Positions 7,509 through 14,314 of a stretch of 26,827 bases of DNA are shown piece by piece. The notes beneath the pieces were generated by a model. That model was not told where the DNA came from, did not search any database, and worked only from the letters and a program-made list of their open reading frames with translations. Source of the stretch: JACQFK01 sp041482015 (GTDB taxonomy: Bacteria > Planctomycetota > MHYJ01 > JACPRB01); NCBI GenBank assembly GCA_041482015.1, contig JBGPCZ010000080.1:1-26827 (forward strand). Reading direction: 5' to 3'. Position numbers and translations under genes: made by a program. How positions within the stretch are numbered: position 1 is the first letter of the stretch; every line of letters begins with the position of its first letter.

Positions 7509-9104
7509 TCACTTCCTTTCGCACACCACCGGGTAGCGGTAATAAGTCTCAAGCGTCAGGGCGTTCAGCGCGGTCGCGTAGACGCGGCCGCCCTCGCTCC
7601 CCCACCGGTCCCCCGACGGGTCCCACGAACCGTCCTGGCACCCGTCCTTCCGCGTCTTCTGGTTCGGGACGAGAGCGTTCTTCATCGGCTCGCTCCAGCG
7701 CTTCCACATCGCGCCTTCCGGGCCGTCGTACTGGAACACGGCCTGCGTGGCATGATGCCAGTAGTAGAAGTCGATCCGGTTGGCCTTCCACTCCGGCAAG
7801 TCCGCGATCAGCAGGTTGACCGCTCCCAGCGCCGGCTCGGTCTTCCGCCTCTGGATGAAGAGGCGCGCCGCGACCGCGATCGCCGACATCGCCGGGTGAT
7901 CGTCGAAAGACTCGTTCTTTCCGGGCACGAACACCTTGCCCGTGCCCCGGGCGGTATATCCCGCGCGGTAGTAGCCGCTCGTCTCCGAGACCTCGTCGAG
8001 CCATGCGAGCGCGCCGTCGAATGCCGCCCGGGGGACCGGGATCGAGGAGACCTGCGCCGCCTGCAGCGCCATCACCGCCCAGCTCGTGACGGAGGTGTCG
8101 TTGTCCCCACATTTCTCGCTGTACCGCCAGGCCCGGCCGCGATTCTGCGACCCGACGAGAAACTCCGTCGCCTTCCGCGCGGGTACGCCCAGGAATTCGG
8201 CGCGGGTCATGCTCCGGGCTTCGCATAGCGCGATCGTGGCGATCGAATGGTTGTAAATGTATTTCATGCCCCGCTCCCCCACGCACCCGTCGCGGTCCTG
8301 GTGCGCGACCAGCCACCGCAACCCCCGGTCGACGACCTGTCCGAACTTGAGCGTCCCCCCCTTCAGCGGATCGGGAAACTCGTCCTCTGAAAGCGTGCTG
8401 TATCCGGAGCCGAGGAAGGCGAGGAGCGCCAGGCCGGTCACGCCGGCATCGTAATCGTTCTCGCCGGGACCCCCGCATTTGTCGCCGGAGCAGCGGGCGC
8501 CGAAGCCGTCGGCGCTCCAGCCGCCGTTGGCGTTCTGATGGCGCGCCAGCCATTTGAGCGCGGCGAGGACGGCGCTCTCGGTCGACCGGTTCCCCCCTGC
8601 CTCCATCAATCGTTTCTCCCGTCCGCCGAACCGGCCCGCGAAGACCACGGCGGGATTGGGGAGGTCGATGTCCGGGAGCAGGCTCTCGAGCCTTGCGCGG
8701 ACCTCCGCGTCCTTCGTTTCCTGCAGGACCCGCTTGAGATGCGGGACCGCGTCCGGCCCGAGCTTCCGGAGCTCCTCCATCGCCGCATCGCGCTCCTCGG
8801 GGGTGTCGCTCTGGAGACGAGTGATCAGCCGGCTCACCTTCTTTTCGGGATCCTCCTGGACCAGGGCCGGACTCGGGATGGGGTCCGCCGGCTGCGGACC
8901 CCGCGGGGAGAAGACCGCCCAAAGGACGGGGAGAACGACCAGGAGGGAGGCCGCGACGACCGTCCAGCGATTCCCGGGCGCGGCCGGCCCGTCGCGGCCC
9001 ACGCGATCGACGAACTCGCGGCACGCGCGGTCGACCTGGTCTTCCGGGACGGGATCGGCCCAGCGGCGGACGAGCCGGTCGACATTCTCTTCGAGTTCAT
9101 TCAC
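7509..9104 (-). CDS. Membrane-anchored prenyltransferase/squalene-cyclase-repeat protein, ECF partner
   Basis: 531 residues from GTG at 9104, which has GGAGGAAA 6 bases upstream and overlaps the sigma-factor stop by 8 bases. The frame is open further upstream, but that part is an Arg/Ser-rich shadow of the sigma gene. Residues 1-45 are a short acidic cytoplasmic segment in the place of an anti-sigma domain, without the HxxxCxxC zinc motif. TM helix at about 47-65. Residues 86-145 are a HEAT-like helical pair (DTPEERDAAMEELRKLGPDAVPHLK). Residues about 170-520 form an alpha/alpha toroid of the prenyltransferase/squalene-oxidase repeat type (AALKWLARHQNANGGWSADG, GLRWLVAHQDRDGCVG, TALNALTLETYYRYP). 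The DxDD cyclase motif is not seen, so this is more likely a binding or sensor domain than an enzyme. The tight overlap with the ECF gene implies a regulator pair, by inference. Confidence 0.8.
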   Translation of the reverse strand: MNELEENVDRLVRRWADPVPEDQVDRACREFVDRVGRDGPAAPGNRWTVVAASLLVVLPVLWAVFSPRGPQPADPIPSPALVQEDPEKKVSRLITRLQSDTPEERDAAMEELRKLGPDAVPHLKRVLQETKDAEVRARLESLLPDIDLPNPAVVFAGRFGGREKRLMEAGGNRSTESAVLAALKWLARHQNANGGWSADGFGARCSGDKCGGPGENDYDAGVTGLALLAFLGSGYSTLSEDEFPDPLKGGTLKFGQVVDRGLRWLVAHQDRDGCVGERGMKYIYNHSIATIALCEARSMTRAEFLGVPARKATEFLVGSQNRGRAWRYSEKCGDNDTSVTSWAVMALQAAQVSSIPVPRAAFDGALAWLDEVSETSGYYRAGYTARGTGKVFVPGKNESFDDHPAMSAIAVAARLFIQRRKTEPALGAVNLLIADLPEWKANRIDFYYWHHATQAVFQYDGPEGAMWKRWSEPMKNALVPNQKTRKDGCQDGSWDPSGDRWGSEGGRVYATALNALTLETYYRYPVVCERK

Positions 9105-9630
9105 GGTCGTTTCCTCCTGCCTGCAATTCCTTCCGGAGCGACTCGTGCGCCCGGCGCAGCCGCGACTCGACCGCCGCCTCCGTCTCCCCCGATTCCTCCG
9201 CGATTTCCCGGATCGTCCGCCCCTCGAGATGTCTCTGGAGCAGGAGCCGGGAGTGCCCGGCCGGGATCTTCTGGAGCGCTCCGCGGACGCGCCTCCCAAG
9301 TTCGGCGTCGGCCAGGACCTCCTCCGGGATGCGCTCCGTGTCCAGCCGGGCGACGGCGCGAAGGACGCGGTCGCCCTTCTCGATGCACTGTCTCTTGCGG
9401 AAGAAGTCGGCGATCCGGTGGCGCGCGAGGGCGGTGACCCAGGCGGAGCCGGAGGCGGCGTGCCCGCGATCCCTCCACGCCTGGAGGAGCGTCTCCTGGA
9501 CGATATCCTCCACGTCGGCCCGGGGCGCCCCCGTCGCGGCCGAGACGAAGGCGTACAGCCGCGGGTGGAACGCGAGGAAGAAGGCGGCCGGATCGGACCC
9601 GAGGGTGACGGCCGGTTCCTTGAGAATCAT
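9097..9630 (-). CDS. ECF RNA polymerase sigma factor (sigma-70 family)
   Basis: 177 residues. Region 2 (about 15-80) includes the -10-binding and core-binding helices: DVEDIVQETLLQAWRD and the following WVTALARHRIADFFRKRQ. Region 4 (about 120-170) ends in a helix-turn-helix, RTIREIAEESGETEAAVESRLRRAHESLRKEL, that reads the -35 element. No region 1.1 or 3 is present, as usual for ECF factors. Its stop overlaps the start of the downstream membrane protein, the usual position of an anti-sigma factor. Start ATG at 9630 gives a normal length; a TAGATA word ends four bases before it. The stimulus is unknown. Hairpin 9696-9746 lies upstream and separates it from the HD-GYP gene. Confidence 0.92.
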   Translation of the reverse strand: MILKEPAVTLGSDPAAFFLAFHPRLYAFVSAATGAPRADVEDIVQETLLQAWRDRGHAASGSAWVTALARHRIADFFRKRQCIEKGDRVLRAVARLDTERIPEEVLADAELGRRVRGALQKIPAGHSRLLLQRHLEGRTIREIAEESGETEAAVESRLRRAHESLRKELQAGGNDRE

Positions 9631-9695
9631 CTGTTATCTAGGCGGTCCGGCTCCCGAAACCCGTCGCGGAAAGTGAAGGTGCCCGCACGCCTTTC

Positions 9696-9746
9696 CACCT
9701 TCCGATTGGACGCCGCCAGGGTTGGCGGCGACTACTTCGGAAGGTG
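9696..9746 (-). terminator. Two-tier hairpin at the HD-GYP stop, probable terminator
   Basis: Outer arms CACCTTCCGA (9696-9705) and TCGGAAGGTG (9737-9746) are perfectly complementary. Nested inside are CGCCGCCA (9711-9718) and TGGCGGCG (9723-9730) with a 4-base loop. The outer arm reaches into the last codons of the HD-GYP gene. No T-run follows on the minus strand, so it would be an atypical intrinsic terminator or an mRNA 3'-end stabiliser. Confidence 0.55.
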
Positions 9747-11324
9747 AGGGACGGTCGGGCGGTGGACGAAGCCCGTCTCGTCGCTGAACAGGAGGTAGAG
9801 CTTGCGGTCGATGAAGAGTTTCCAGATCTTCGCGTTGAGCGCGCCCCGGTCGACCTCCTCCTGCACGATCGCGATCGCCTTGTCGATCGGGATCGCCGGC
9901 TTGTACGGGCGGTCCTTCGCCGTCAGCGCCTCGAAGATGTCGACGATCGCGAGGATCTGGCCGCCGAGCGGCACCTCGTCGCCCTTGAGTTTCCACGGGT
10001 AGCCCGAGCCGTTGATCTTCTCGTGGTGGCACGACGCGATGTTCGCCACGCGGCGGTAGTCGCGCGGCCAGGGGATGCGCTTGAGGATCTCCCAGGTGTC
10101 GACGATGTGCTGCTCGATCTGCTTCCGCTCGCCGCCCGTCAGGTTGCCCCGCTCGATCGCCAGGTTCTCGAACTCGCGGGCCGTGAGCAGCGGCTTCTCC
10201 TGCCCGTCCACGTCGACGAACTTCTCCGCCATCATCTCGCCCAGCATCTTCTTGTCGTCGGGCGAAAGCGGGCGCGGGATGTTGACCCGCTTGATCGCCG
10301 CGACCCACGCATCGACCTTCTCCGCGGGCTTCCCCTGGCCCTTCGCCAGCGCGAGCCGGTAGACGATCGTCTCGATCTCGCTGTCGAGGAGCTTGTTGTG
10401 CTTGTCGAGCACCGCCTCGGGGACCGCGATCTTCCCGATGTCGTGGAGGAGCGCCGCGTACCGCAGTTCCTTGATCTGGGCGGGCGTGAACCGGAGCCCG
10501 CCGAACAGCTCGGGCGCCGAGTCGTTCATCGCCTCGGCGATCCCGACCGCGTACTTCGCCACGCGCATGCAGTGGCCGTACGTCGTCCGGTTCCGTCGCT
10601 CGAGGGCGAGCGTGAAGGAGTTGACCAGGCCCTCGAACATCCGCTCGATATCGTCGTACAGCTTCGCCTTCTCGATGCAGATCCCCGCCTGGGACGCGAG
10701 CGCCGCAACAAACTCCTCGTCGAACGCGTCGAACTCGGTGACGGTGTGCTCGACTTTTCCCGCCTGGTCGAGCACCGCCCGCGCGTCGCGCTTCTTGTTG
10801 ATGAGCTGGATGACGCCGATGATGTCCCCCTCGCGGCTCTTCATGGGGATGACGAGCATCGACTTGCAGCGGTACCCGGAGGCCTGGTCGAACGCCTTCG
10901 AGTACGTGTACGGGACGCCCCCGGGGAGCTGGTAGACGTCGGAGAGGTTGAGGATGAAGCCGGTCAGCGCGACGTGGCCCGAGATGGTCTTCTGGTCGAA
11001 GGGGAGCCGCATCTCCTTGAACGGCACGGCGATCGAGTCGTTCTGGACGACTTTGAGCGCGAGCCAGGGCGTGACCCTGTGGATGTCGTCCTTGCCCGTC
11101 GCGCCCTCGACGAACTGGATGTCGTCCACGCGGACGTAGACGGCGCCGGCGTCGGCGTCGGTGAGGAACCGGCTTTCCCGCAGGATGAGCCCGAGAAGCT
11201 TGGCGAGGTCCTGCTCGGCGGAGAGCTGGGTGCCGATCTCCTGGAGCTTCTGGAGGCGCTGGACGAGGTGGCGGGTGCGGGTGTCGACCGTCTCGAGGAT
11301 GCGCGACGTCGTGGTTCCCGCCAT
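9732..11324 (-). CDS. GAF domain-HD-GYP phosphodiesterase (c-di-GMP turnover)
   Basis: 530 residues. A GAF sensor domain spans about 25-222, including SMLVIPMKSREGDIIGVIQLINKK in pieces, and is followed by an HD-GYP domain (about 228-510). The metal-binding and signature residues are present: GHCMRVAKYA, HDIGKIAVPEAVLDK (H294, D295), later H406, HHEKINGSGYP (H433-H434, G441-P443) and the D462 region (VDIFEALTAKDRPY). HD-GYP enzymes open cyclic di-GMP to pGpG or GMP; some act on cGAMP. Between the HDIGK motif and H406 the usual spacing of about 28 residues is stretched to 112 by an insertion (about 313-397). There is no membrane segment, so it is cytoplasmic. Start ATG 11324 follows a sigmaA-like promoter, with GGGAGGA about 15 bases upstream. 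It is divergent from the thioesterase gene. Confidence 0.93.
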   Translation of the reverse strand: MAGTTTSRILETVDTRTRHLVQRLQKLQEIGTQLSAEQDLAKLLGLILRESRFLTDADAGAVYVRVDDIQFVEGATGKDDIHRVTPWLALKVVQNDSIAVPFKEMRLPFDQKTISGHVALTGFILNLSDVYQLPGGVPYTYSKAFDQASGYRCKSMLVIPMKSREGDIIGVIQLINKKRDARAVLDQAGKVEHTVTEFDAFDEEFVAALASQAGICIEKAKLYDDIERMFEGLVNSFTLALERRNRTTYGHCMRVAKYAVGIAEAMNDSAPELFGGLRFTPAQIKELRYAALLHDIGKIAVPEAVLDKHNKLLDSEIETIVYRLALAKGQGKPAEKVDAWVAAIKRVNIPRPLSPDDKKMLGEMMAEKFVDVDGQEKPLLTAREFENLAIERGNLTGGERKQIEQHIVDTWEILKRIPWPRDYRRVANIASCHHEKINGSGYPWKLKGDEVPLGGQILAIVDIFEALTAKDRPYKPAIPIDKAIAIVQEEVDRGALNAKIWKLFIDRKLYLLFSDETGFVHRPTVPHLPK

Positions 11325-11357
11325 ACTGGCCCCGCCCGATCCTCCCTTATGAATTCG

Positions 11358-11386
11358 ATTCTAGCCCGACGTGCGCGGCTCTACAA
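11358..11386 (-). promoter_or_regulatory. SigmaA-like promoter of the HD-GYP gene
   Basis: Minus strand TTGTAG (11386-11381), exactly 17 bp, TAGAAT (11363-11358). Expected start about 11351, giving a leader of about 27 bases. Confidence 0.6.
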
Positions 11387-11401
11387 GAGTTATGGGCTGA
11401 T

Positions 11402-11480
11402 GAAGGGAGAGCCGGAGCGGCGAAGAGGTCGTGAGTCCATTTCTTCCTCTCCCACTCCGGGCCTCACTCCCTCTCCCTTC
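11402..11480. repeat. Imperfect inverted repeat in the divergent intergenic region
   Basis: GAAGGGAGAG (11402-11411) is the exact reverse complement of CTCTCCCTTC (11471-11480). Inner parts are purine-rich on the left and pyrimidine-rich on the right with imperfect pairing. It lies between the HD-GYP and thioesterase promoters and is similar in style to 1415-1514 and 19414-19550. Confidence 0.5.
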
Positions 11481-11494
11481 GGCTTCTCCATTCT

Positions 11495-11523
11495 TTGCAG
11501 GATCCTCCCCGGTGTGCTACTCT
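11495..11523 (+). promoter_or_regulatory. SigmaA-like promoter of the thioesterase gene, leaderless
   Basis: TTGCAG (11495-11500), 17-bp spacer, TACTCT (11518-11523). Only 7 bases separate the -10 from the GTG start at 11531, so transcription would begin at or within a base of the start codon. Confidence 0.55.
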
Positions 11524-11530
11524 CGCCGCG

Positions 11531-11896
11531 GTGAGAGACCCCGCGATCCGCGTCATCCTCCTCCCGCGCGATACGAACGCGCAGGGCTCGATCTTCGGCG
11601 GCGTCATCCTCTCGCACATCGACCTGGCCGGGGTCATCGAGGCGCGCAGGCACGCCAACAAGCGCTTCGTCACCGTCGCGATGAAGGAGGTCAAGTTCAA
11701 AAGGCCCGTCTACGTGGGCGACACGGTCTCCTTCTACACGAAGACGAAGAAGATCGGGCGGACGTCGGTGACGATCCAGGTCGAGGTCGAGGCCCAGCGC
11801 TGGGACGACCCGAAGAAGAAGGTGATCGTCACGAGCGCCGAGGTCGTCTTCGTCGCGGTGGACGAGAAGGGCAGGCCCACCCCGATCAGGGGTTAG
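11531..11896 (+). CDS. Acyl-CoA thioesterase, hotdog fold, YciA type
   Basis: 121 residues from GTG at 11531. It hydrolyses acyl-CoA to free acid and CoA. The family signature is clear: LLPRDTNAQGSIFGGVILS followed by HIDLAG, where Asn, Gly and the Asp (D in HID) match the catalytic N-terminal helix region of YciA-type hotdog thioesterases. The later FKRPVYVGDTVSFYTKTKK and the VTIQVEVEAQRW strands complete the fold. Length is usual for a single hotdog subunit. The frame is open back to a TTG at 11495, but that TTG is the -35 element and the N-terminus from GTG fits the family better. It is a free-standing gene, converging on pilB with a palindrome between. Confidence 0.88.
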   Translation: MRDPAIRVILLPRDTNAQGSIFGGVILSHIDLAGVIEARRHANKRFVTVAMKEVKFKRPVYVGDTVSFYTKTKKIGRTSVTIQVEVEAQRWDDPKKKVIVTSAEVVFVAVDEKGRPTPIRG

Positions 11897-11906
11897 GCCA
11901 GGAGGC

Positions 11907-11935
11907 CGTACAAAACAGATGGTCTGTTTTGTACG
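11907..11935. promoter_or_regulatory. Perfect 13-bp-arm palindrome between convergent genes
   Basis: CGTACAAAACAGA (11907-11919), loop TGG, TCTGTTTTGTACG (11923-11935). All 13 positions pair. It lies 10 bases after the thioesterase stop and 14 bases before the pilB stop. As an RNA hairpin it could end transcription in both directions, but no T-run follows on either strand. The ACAGA/TCTGT core inside AT-rich arms is also the shape of an operator for a dimeric repressor such as a TetR-type regulator. Confidence 0.6.
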
Positions 11936-11949
11936 CCCGGACTTCGGAC

Positions 11950-14196
11950 CTAGGACTTCTTGTTGACGAAGTCTTTTGCCTTCACGATCTGGTTGTAGGG
12001 TACGACTTCCTGCAGCTCCGCGAGCGTCGTGATGCCCGCGCGCACCTTCGCCAGCGCGTCGACGACAAGCGGCTTGAGTCCCCTCTGGAACGCCAGCGCC
12101 CGGATCTTCCGGTCGTCGGGGTCCTTCGAGACCTGGTCCTTCACGTCGTCGTCCGGCTCCCAGTACTCGTAGACCGCGATCCGGCTCCGGTACCCCTCGT
12201 TCTCGCAGCCGTCGCAGCCCGTCCCCTTGTAAAGCGGGACATCCAGCAGCAGATCCTTGAGCCCCAGGTCCTCGAGCACCGCCGGGTCCTCGCGGTACTC
12301 CACCTTGCAGCTCGTGCAGATGCGCCGCATCAGGCGCTGGTAGACCACCGTCAGCAGGCTCATCGCCAGCATGTTCGAGTCGACGCCCATGTCCACGATG
12401 CGGCGGATCACGCCCACCGCGTCGGTCGCGTGGATCGTCGTGAAGAGCAGGTGGCCCGTCACCGCCGCGCGCGTCGCCATCATCGCGGTGTCCTGGTCGC
12501 GGATCTCGCCGATCAGGATCGCGTCGGGGTCCTGCCGCAGGAAGCCGCGGAGGTACTTCCCGAACGTGTTCCCGATCGCGTCCTGCACCTGGCACTGCTG
12601 GATCCCGTCGAACATGTACTCGATCGGGTCCTCCGCCGTGATGATCTTCATGCTCTGCTTGCGGAGCACCTCGAGCGTGCAGTAGAGCGTCGTCGTCTTC
12701 CCCGACCCCGTCGGCCCCGTGAAGATGATCATCCCCTGGGGGTTCGTGATCGCCCGGAGGTACTTCTTGAGCATGTCCTCGGGCATCCCGAGCTGGTTGA
12801 GCGTCGGGAGCGGCGACGTCCGGTCGAGGACGCGGATGACGGCGTTCTCGCCGAAGAGCGTAGGCTGGATCGCGAGGCGGAAGTCGACGATCAGCTTCTC
12901 GCCCAGGCGCTTCCGGAAGCTGCCGTCCTGCGGCTTCCGCCGCTCGGCGATGTCGAGTTTCGCGTCGATCTTGAGCTTCGAGATGATGCGGAGGCAATTC
13001 TCCGCGGTGACGGGGATCGTGGCCTGCGTGCGGAGCTGGCCGTCGATCCGGAACTTGACGTCGGCCCGCCCCTCGTACTGCTCGATATGGATGTCGCTCA
13101 CCGACTTCTTCACGGCCTGGTAGAGCATGTAGTTGATGATCTTCGGGACCTCGGTATCCTTGAAGGCGTCGGTGTCCATGTCCTTCACGTCGACCTCGAC
13201 GTCGGAGATGGTCACCTCGGTCGTCAGGTCGACCGAGCCGCCGTCCTTCCGCGCGGCCGACCCGCCGCCGGCCACGGCCGCCGCGCCCGCCGGCATCGGC
13301 CCGCCGGCGTAGACGGCCGTGATGACCGTCTTGAGCGTCCCCTCCTCGACCAGGAAGAAGTCGATCTTCCGCGTGCCCGTCACGCTTTTGAGGGTCTCCA
13401 TGACGTTCGGGTCACACGCGTAGGAGCACGCGACCTTGAGCGCCGCCGCGTCCTGGTTGAACGGCAGGATCATGTTGTGCTCGGCGAACGACTGCGTGAT
13501 GCGCTTGGCGATCGACGGGTTGAGCCGCTCGCCCAGCTGGGCGGCGTCCAGGAGCGGCATGCGGAGGCGCTCGGAGAGGACCTGGAAGAGCTGGTGCTCG
13601 GAGAGGAAGCCGAGCTCGACGAGGGCCTGGCCGAGGCGGCCGCCCTTCTGCTTCTGGAGGGCGAGGCCCTGCTGGAGCTGCGGGGCCGTGAGGAGCCCGC
13701 GCTCGACCATCGCCTGCCCGATCCGCCGCTCGCGGATCGACCGGCCGCGGAGGAGCTGGTGGCACTTGACGAGGAGGCCCGGCACGTCGGCCTCCTCGAC
13801 GGGGACCGGCTCGACGTGGACCCCCAGCTGCTTCTCGAGCTTCGGGAGGTCCTTCGCGCGCGTCCACCCCGCGGGCACCGCCGCAAAAAGGACGTTCTGG
13901 GCGCGGTGGATCGGGAGGAGCTTGTGGTCGAACGCGACGGCCTCGGGGATCAGGTGGAGGAGGCGCGGGTGGAGCGCGTGTCCGTCGACCTCGATCACCT
14001 CCTCGCCGTTGCGCCTCGAGAGGCCCCGAAGGAGGTCGTCCCCCGCGACGGCGCCGGCCAGGACGAGGGCGATCGTGAACCGTTCGCCGCTCGCCCTCAT
14101 TCGCGAGGCGGCCTGCGCGGCCATGTCGGCGGTGATGAAGCCCGAGTCGACGAGGTATTTGGGGACCGACTCCGCGTACGGAGAAACGCCTTCCAT
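11950..14196 (-). CDS. pilB: PilB/GspE/MshE family assembly ATPase with MshEN domains
   Basis: 748 residues from ATG at 14196; earlier in-frame codons lie upstream of the predicted transcription start. This is the hexameric motor ATPase that drives type IV pilus extension or type II secretion. N-terminal half: one degenerate MshEN-like domain (about 12-125), then a canonical MshEN motif at 158-208 (RIGQAMVERGLLTAPQLQQG and RLGQALVELGFLSEHQL), the fold known to bind c-di-GMP in MshE. ATPase core: Walker A GPTGSGKT (494-501), Asp box TAEDPIEY (520-527), Walker B LIGEIRD (561-567), His box TGHLLFTTIHATDA (580-593). A four-Cys zinc site follows (C627, C630, C661, C664). It is longer than usual PilB (about 560-580) because of the doubled N-domain and an Ala/Gly linker (about 300-320). 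No other pilus gene is adjacent. Confidence 0.93.
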   Translation of the reverse strand: MEGVSPYAESVPKYLVDSGFITADMAAQAASRMRASGERFTIALVLAGAVAGDDLLRGLSRRNGEEVIEVDGHALHPRLLHLIPEAVAFDHKLLPIHRAQNVLFAAVPAGWTRAKDLPKLEKQLGVHVEPVPVEEADVPGLLVKCHQLLRGRSIRERRIGQAMVERGLLTAPQLQQGLALQKQKGGRLGQALVELGFLSEHQLFQVLSERLRMPLLDAAQLGERLNPSIAKRITQSFAEHNMILPFNQDAAALKVACSYACDPNVMETLKSVTGTRKIDFFLVEEGTLKTVITAVYAGGPMPAGAAAVAGGGSAARKDGGSVDLTTEVTISDVEVDVKDMDTDAFKDTEVPKIINYMLYQAVKKSVSDIHIEQYEGRADVKFRIDGQLRTQATIPVTAENCLRIISKLKIDAKLDIAERRKPQDGSFRKRLGEKLIVDFRLAIQPTLFGENAVIRVLDRTSPLPTLNQLGMPEDMLKKYLRAITNPQGMIIFTGPTGSGKTTTLYCTLEVLRKQSMKIITAEDPIEYMFDGIQQCQVQDAIGNTFGKYLRGFLRQDPDAILIGEIRDQDTAMMATRAAVTGHLLFTTIHATDAVGVIRRIVDMGVDSNMLAMSLLTVVYQRLMRRICTSCKVEYREDPAVLEDLGLKDLLLDVPLYKGTGCDGCENEGYRSRIAVYEYWEPDDDVKDQVSKDPDDRKIRALAFQRGLKPLVVDALAKVRAGITTLAELQEVVPYNQIVKAKDFVNKKS

Positions 14197-14258
14197 AAGC
14201 CCCTGGCCCTTACCCTGGAGACCGCTGTGCAATTGTGAAACCGCCCGCGCCGGGAGGG

Positions 14259-14287
14259 ATTCTACGGGCACCCCGCGGGGCCGTCAA
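14259..14287 (-). promoter_or_regulatory. SigmaA-like promoter of pilB
   Basis: Minus strand TTGACG (14287-14282), 17-bp spacer, TAGAAT (14264-14259). Best-matched -35 in the window. Expected leader about 56 bases. Confidence 0.65.
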
Positions 14288-14314
14288 GCGGGGAGATGGC
14301 CCGCCGCCGGCCGG

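Noticed and set aside
5468..7552. A 694-codon minus-strand frame across the WD40 gene
   Set aside because: Low-complexity shadow; it also covers the methyltransferase in the wrong frame.
9744..11534. A 596-codon plus-strand frame antisense to the HD-GYP gene
   Set aside because: Asp/Arg/Leu-rich composition without domains; the minus strand carries intact HD-GYP motifs.
11431..14238. A 935-codon plus-strand open frame antisense to pilB
   Set aside because: It is rich in Arg, Asp, Leu and Val runs, has no family likeness, and is the GC-rich shadow of a clear PilB ATPase on the minus strand.
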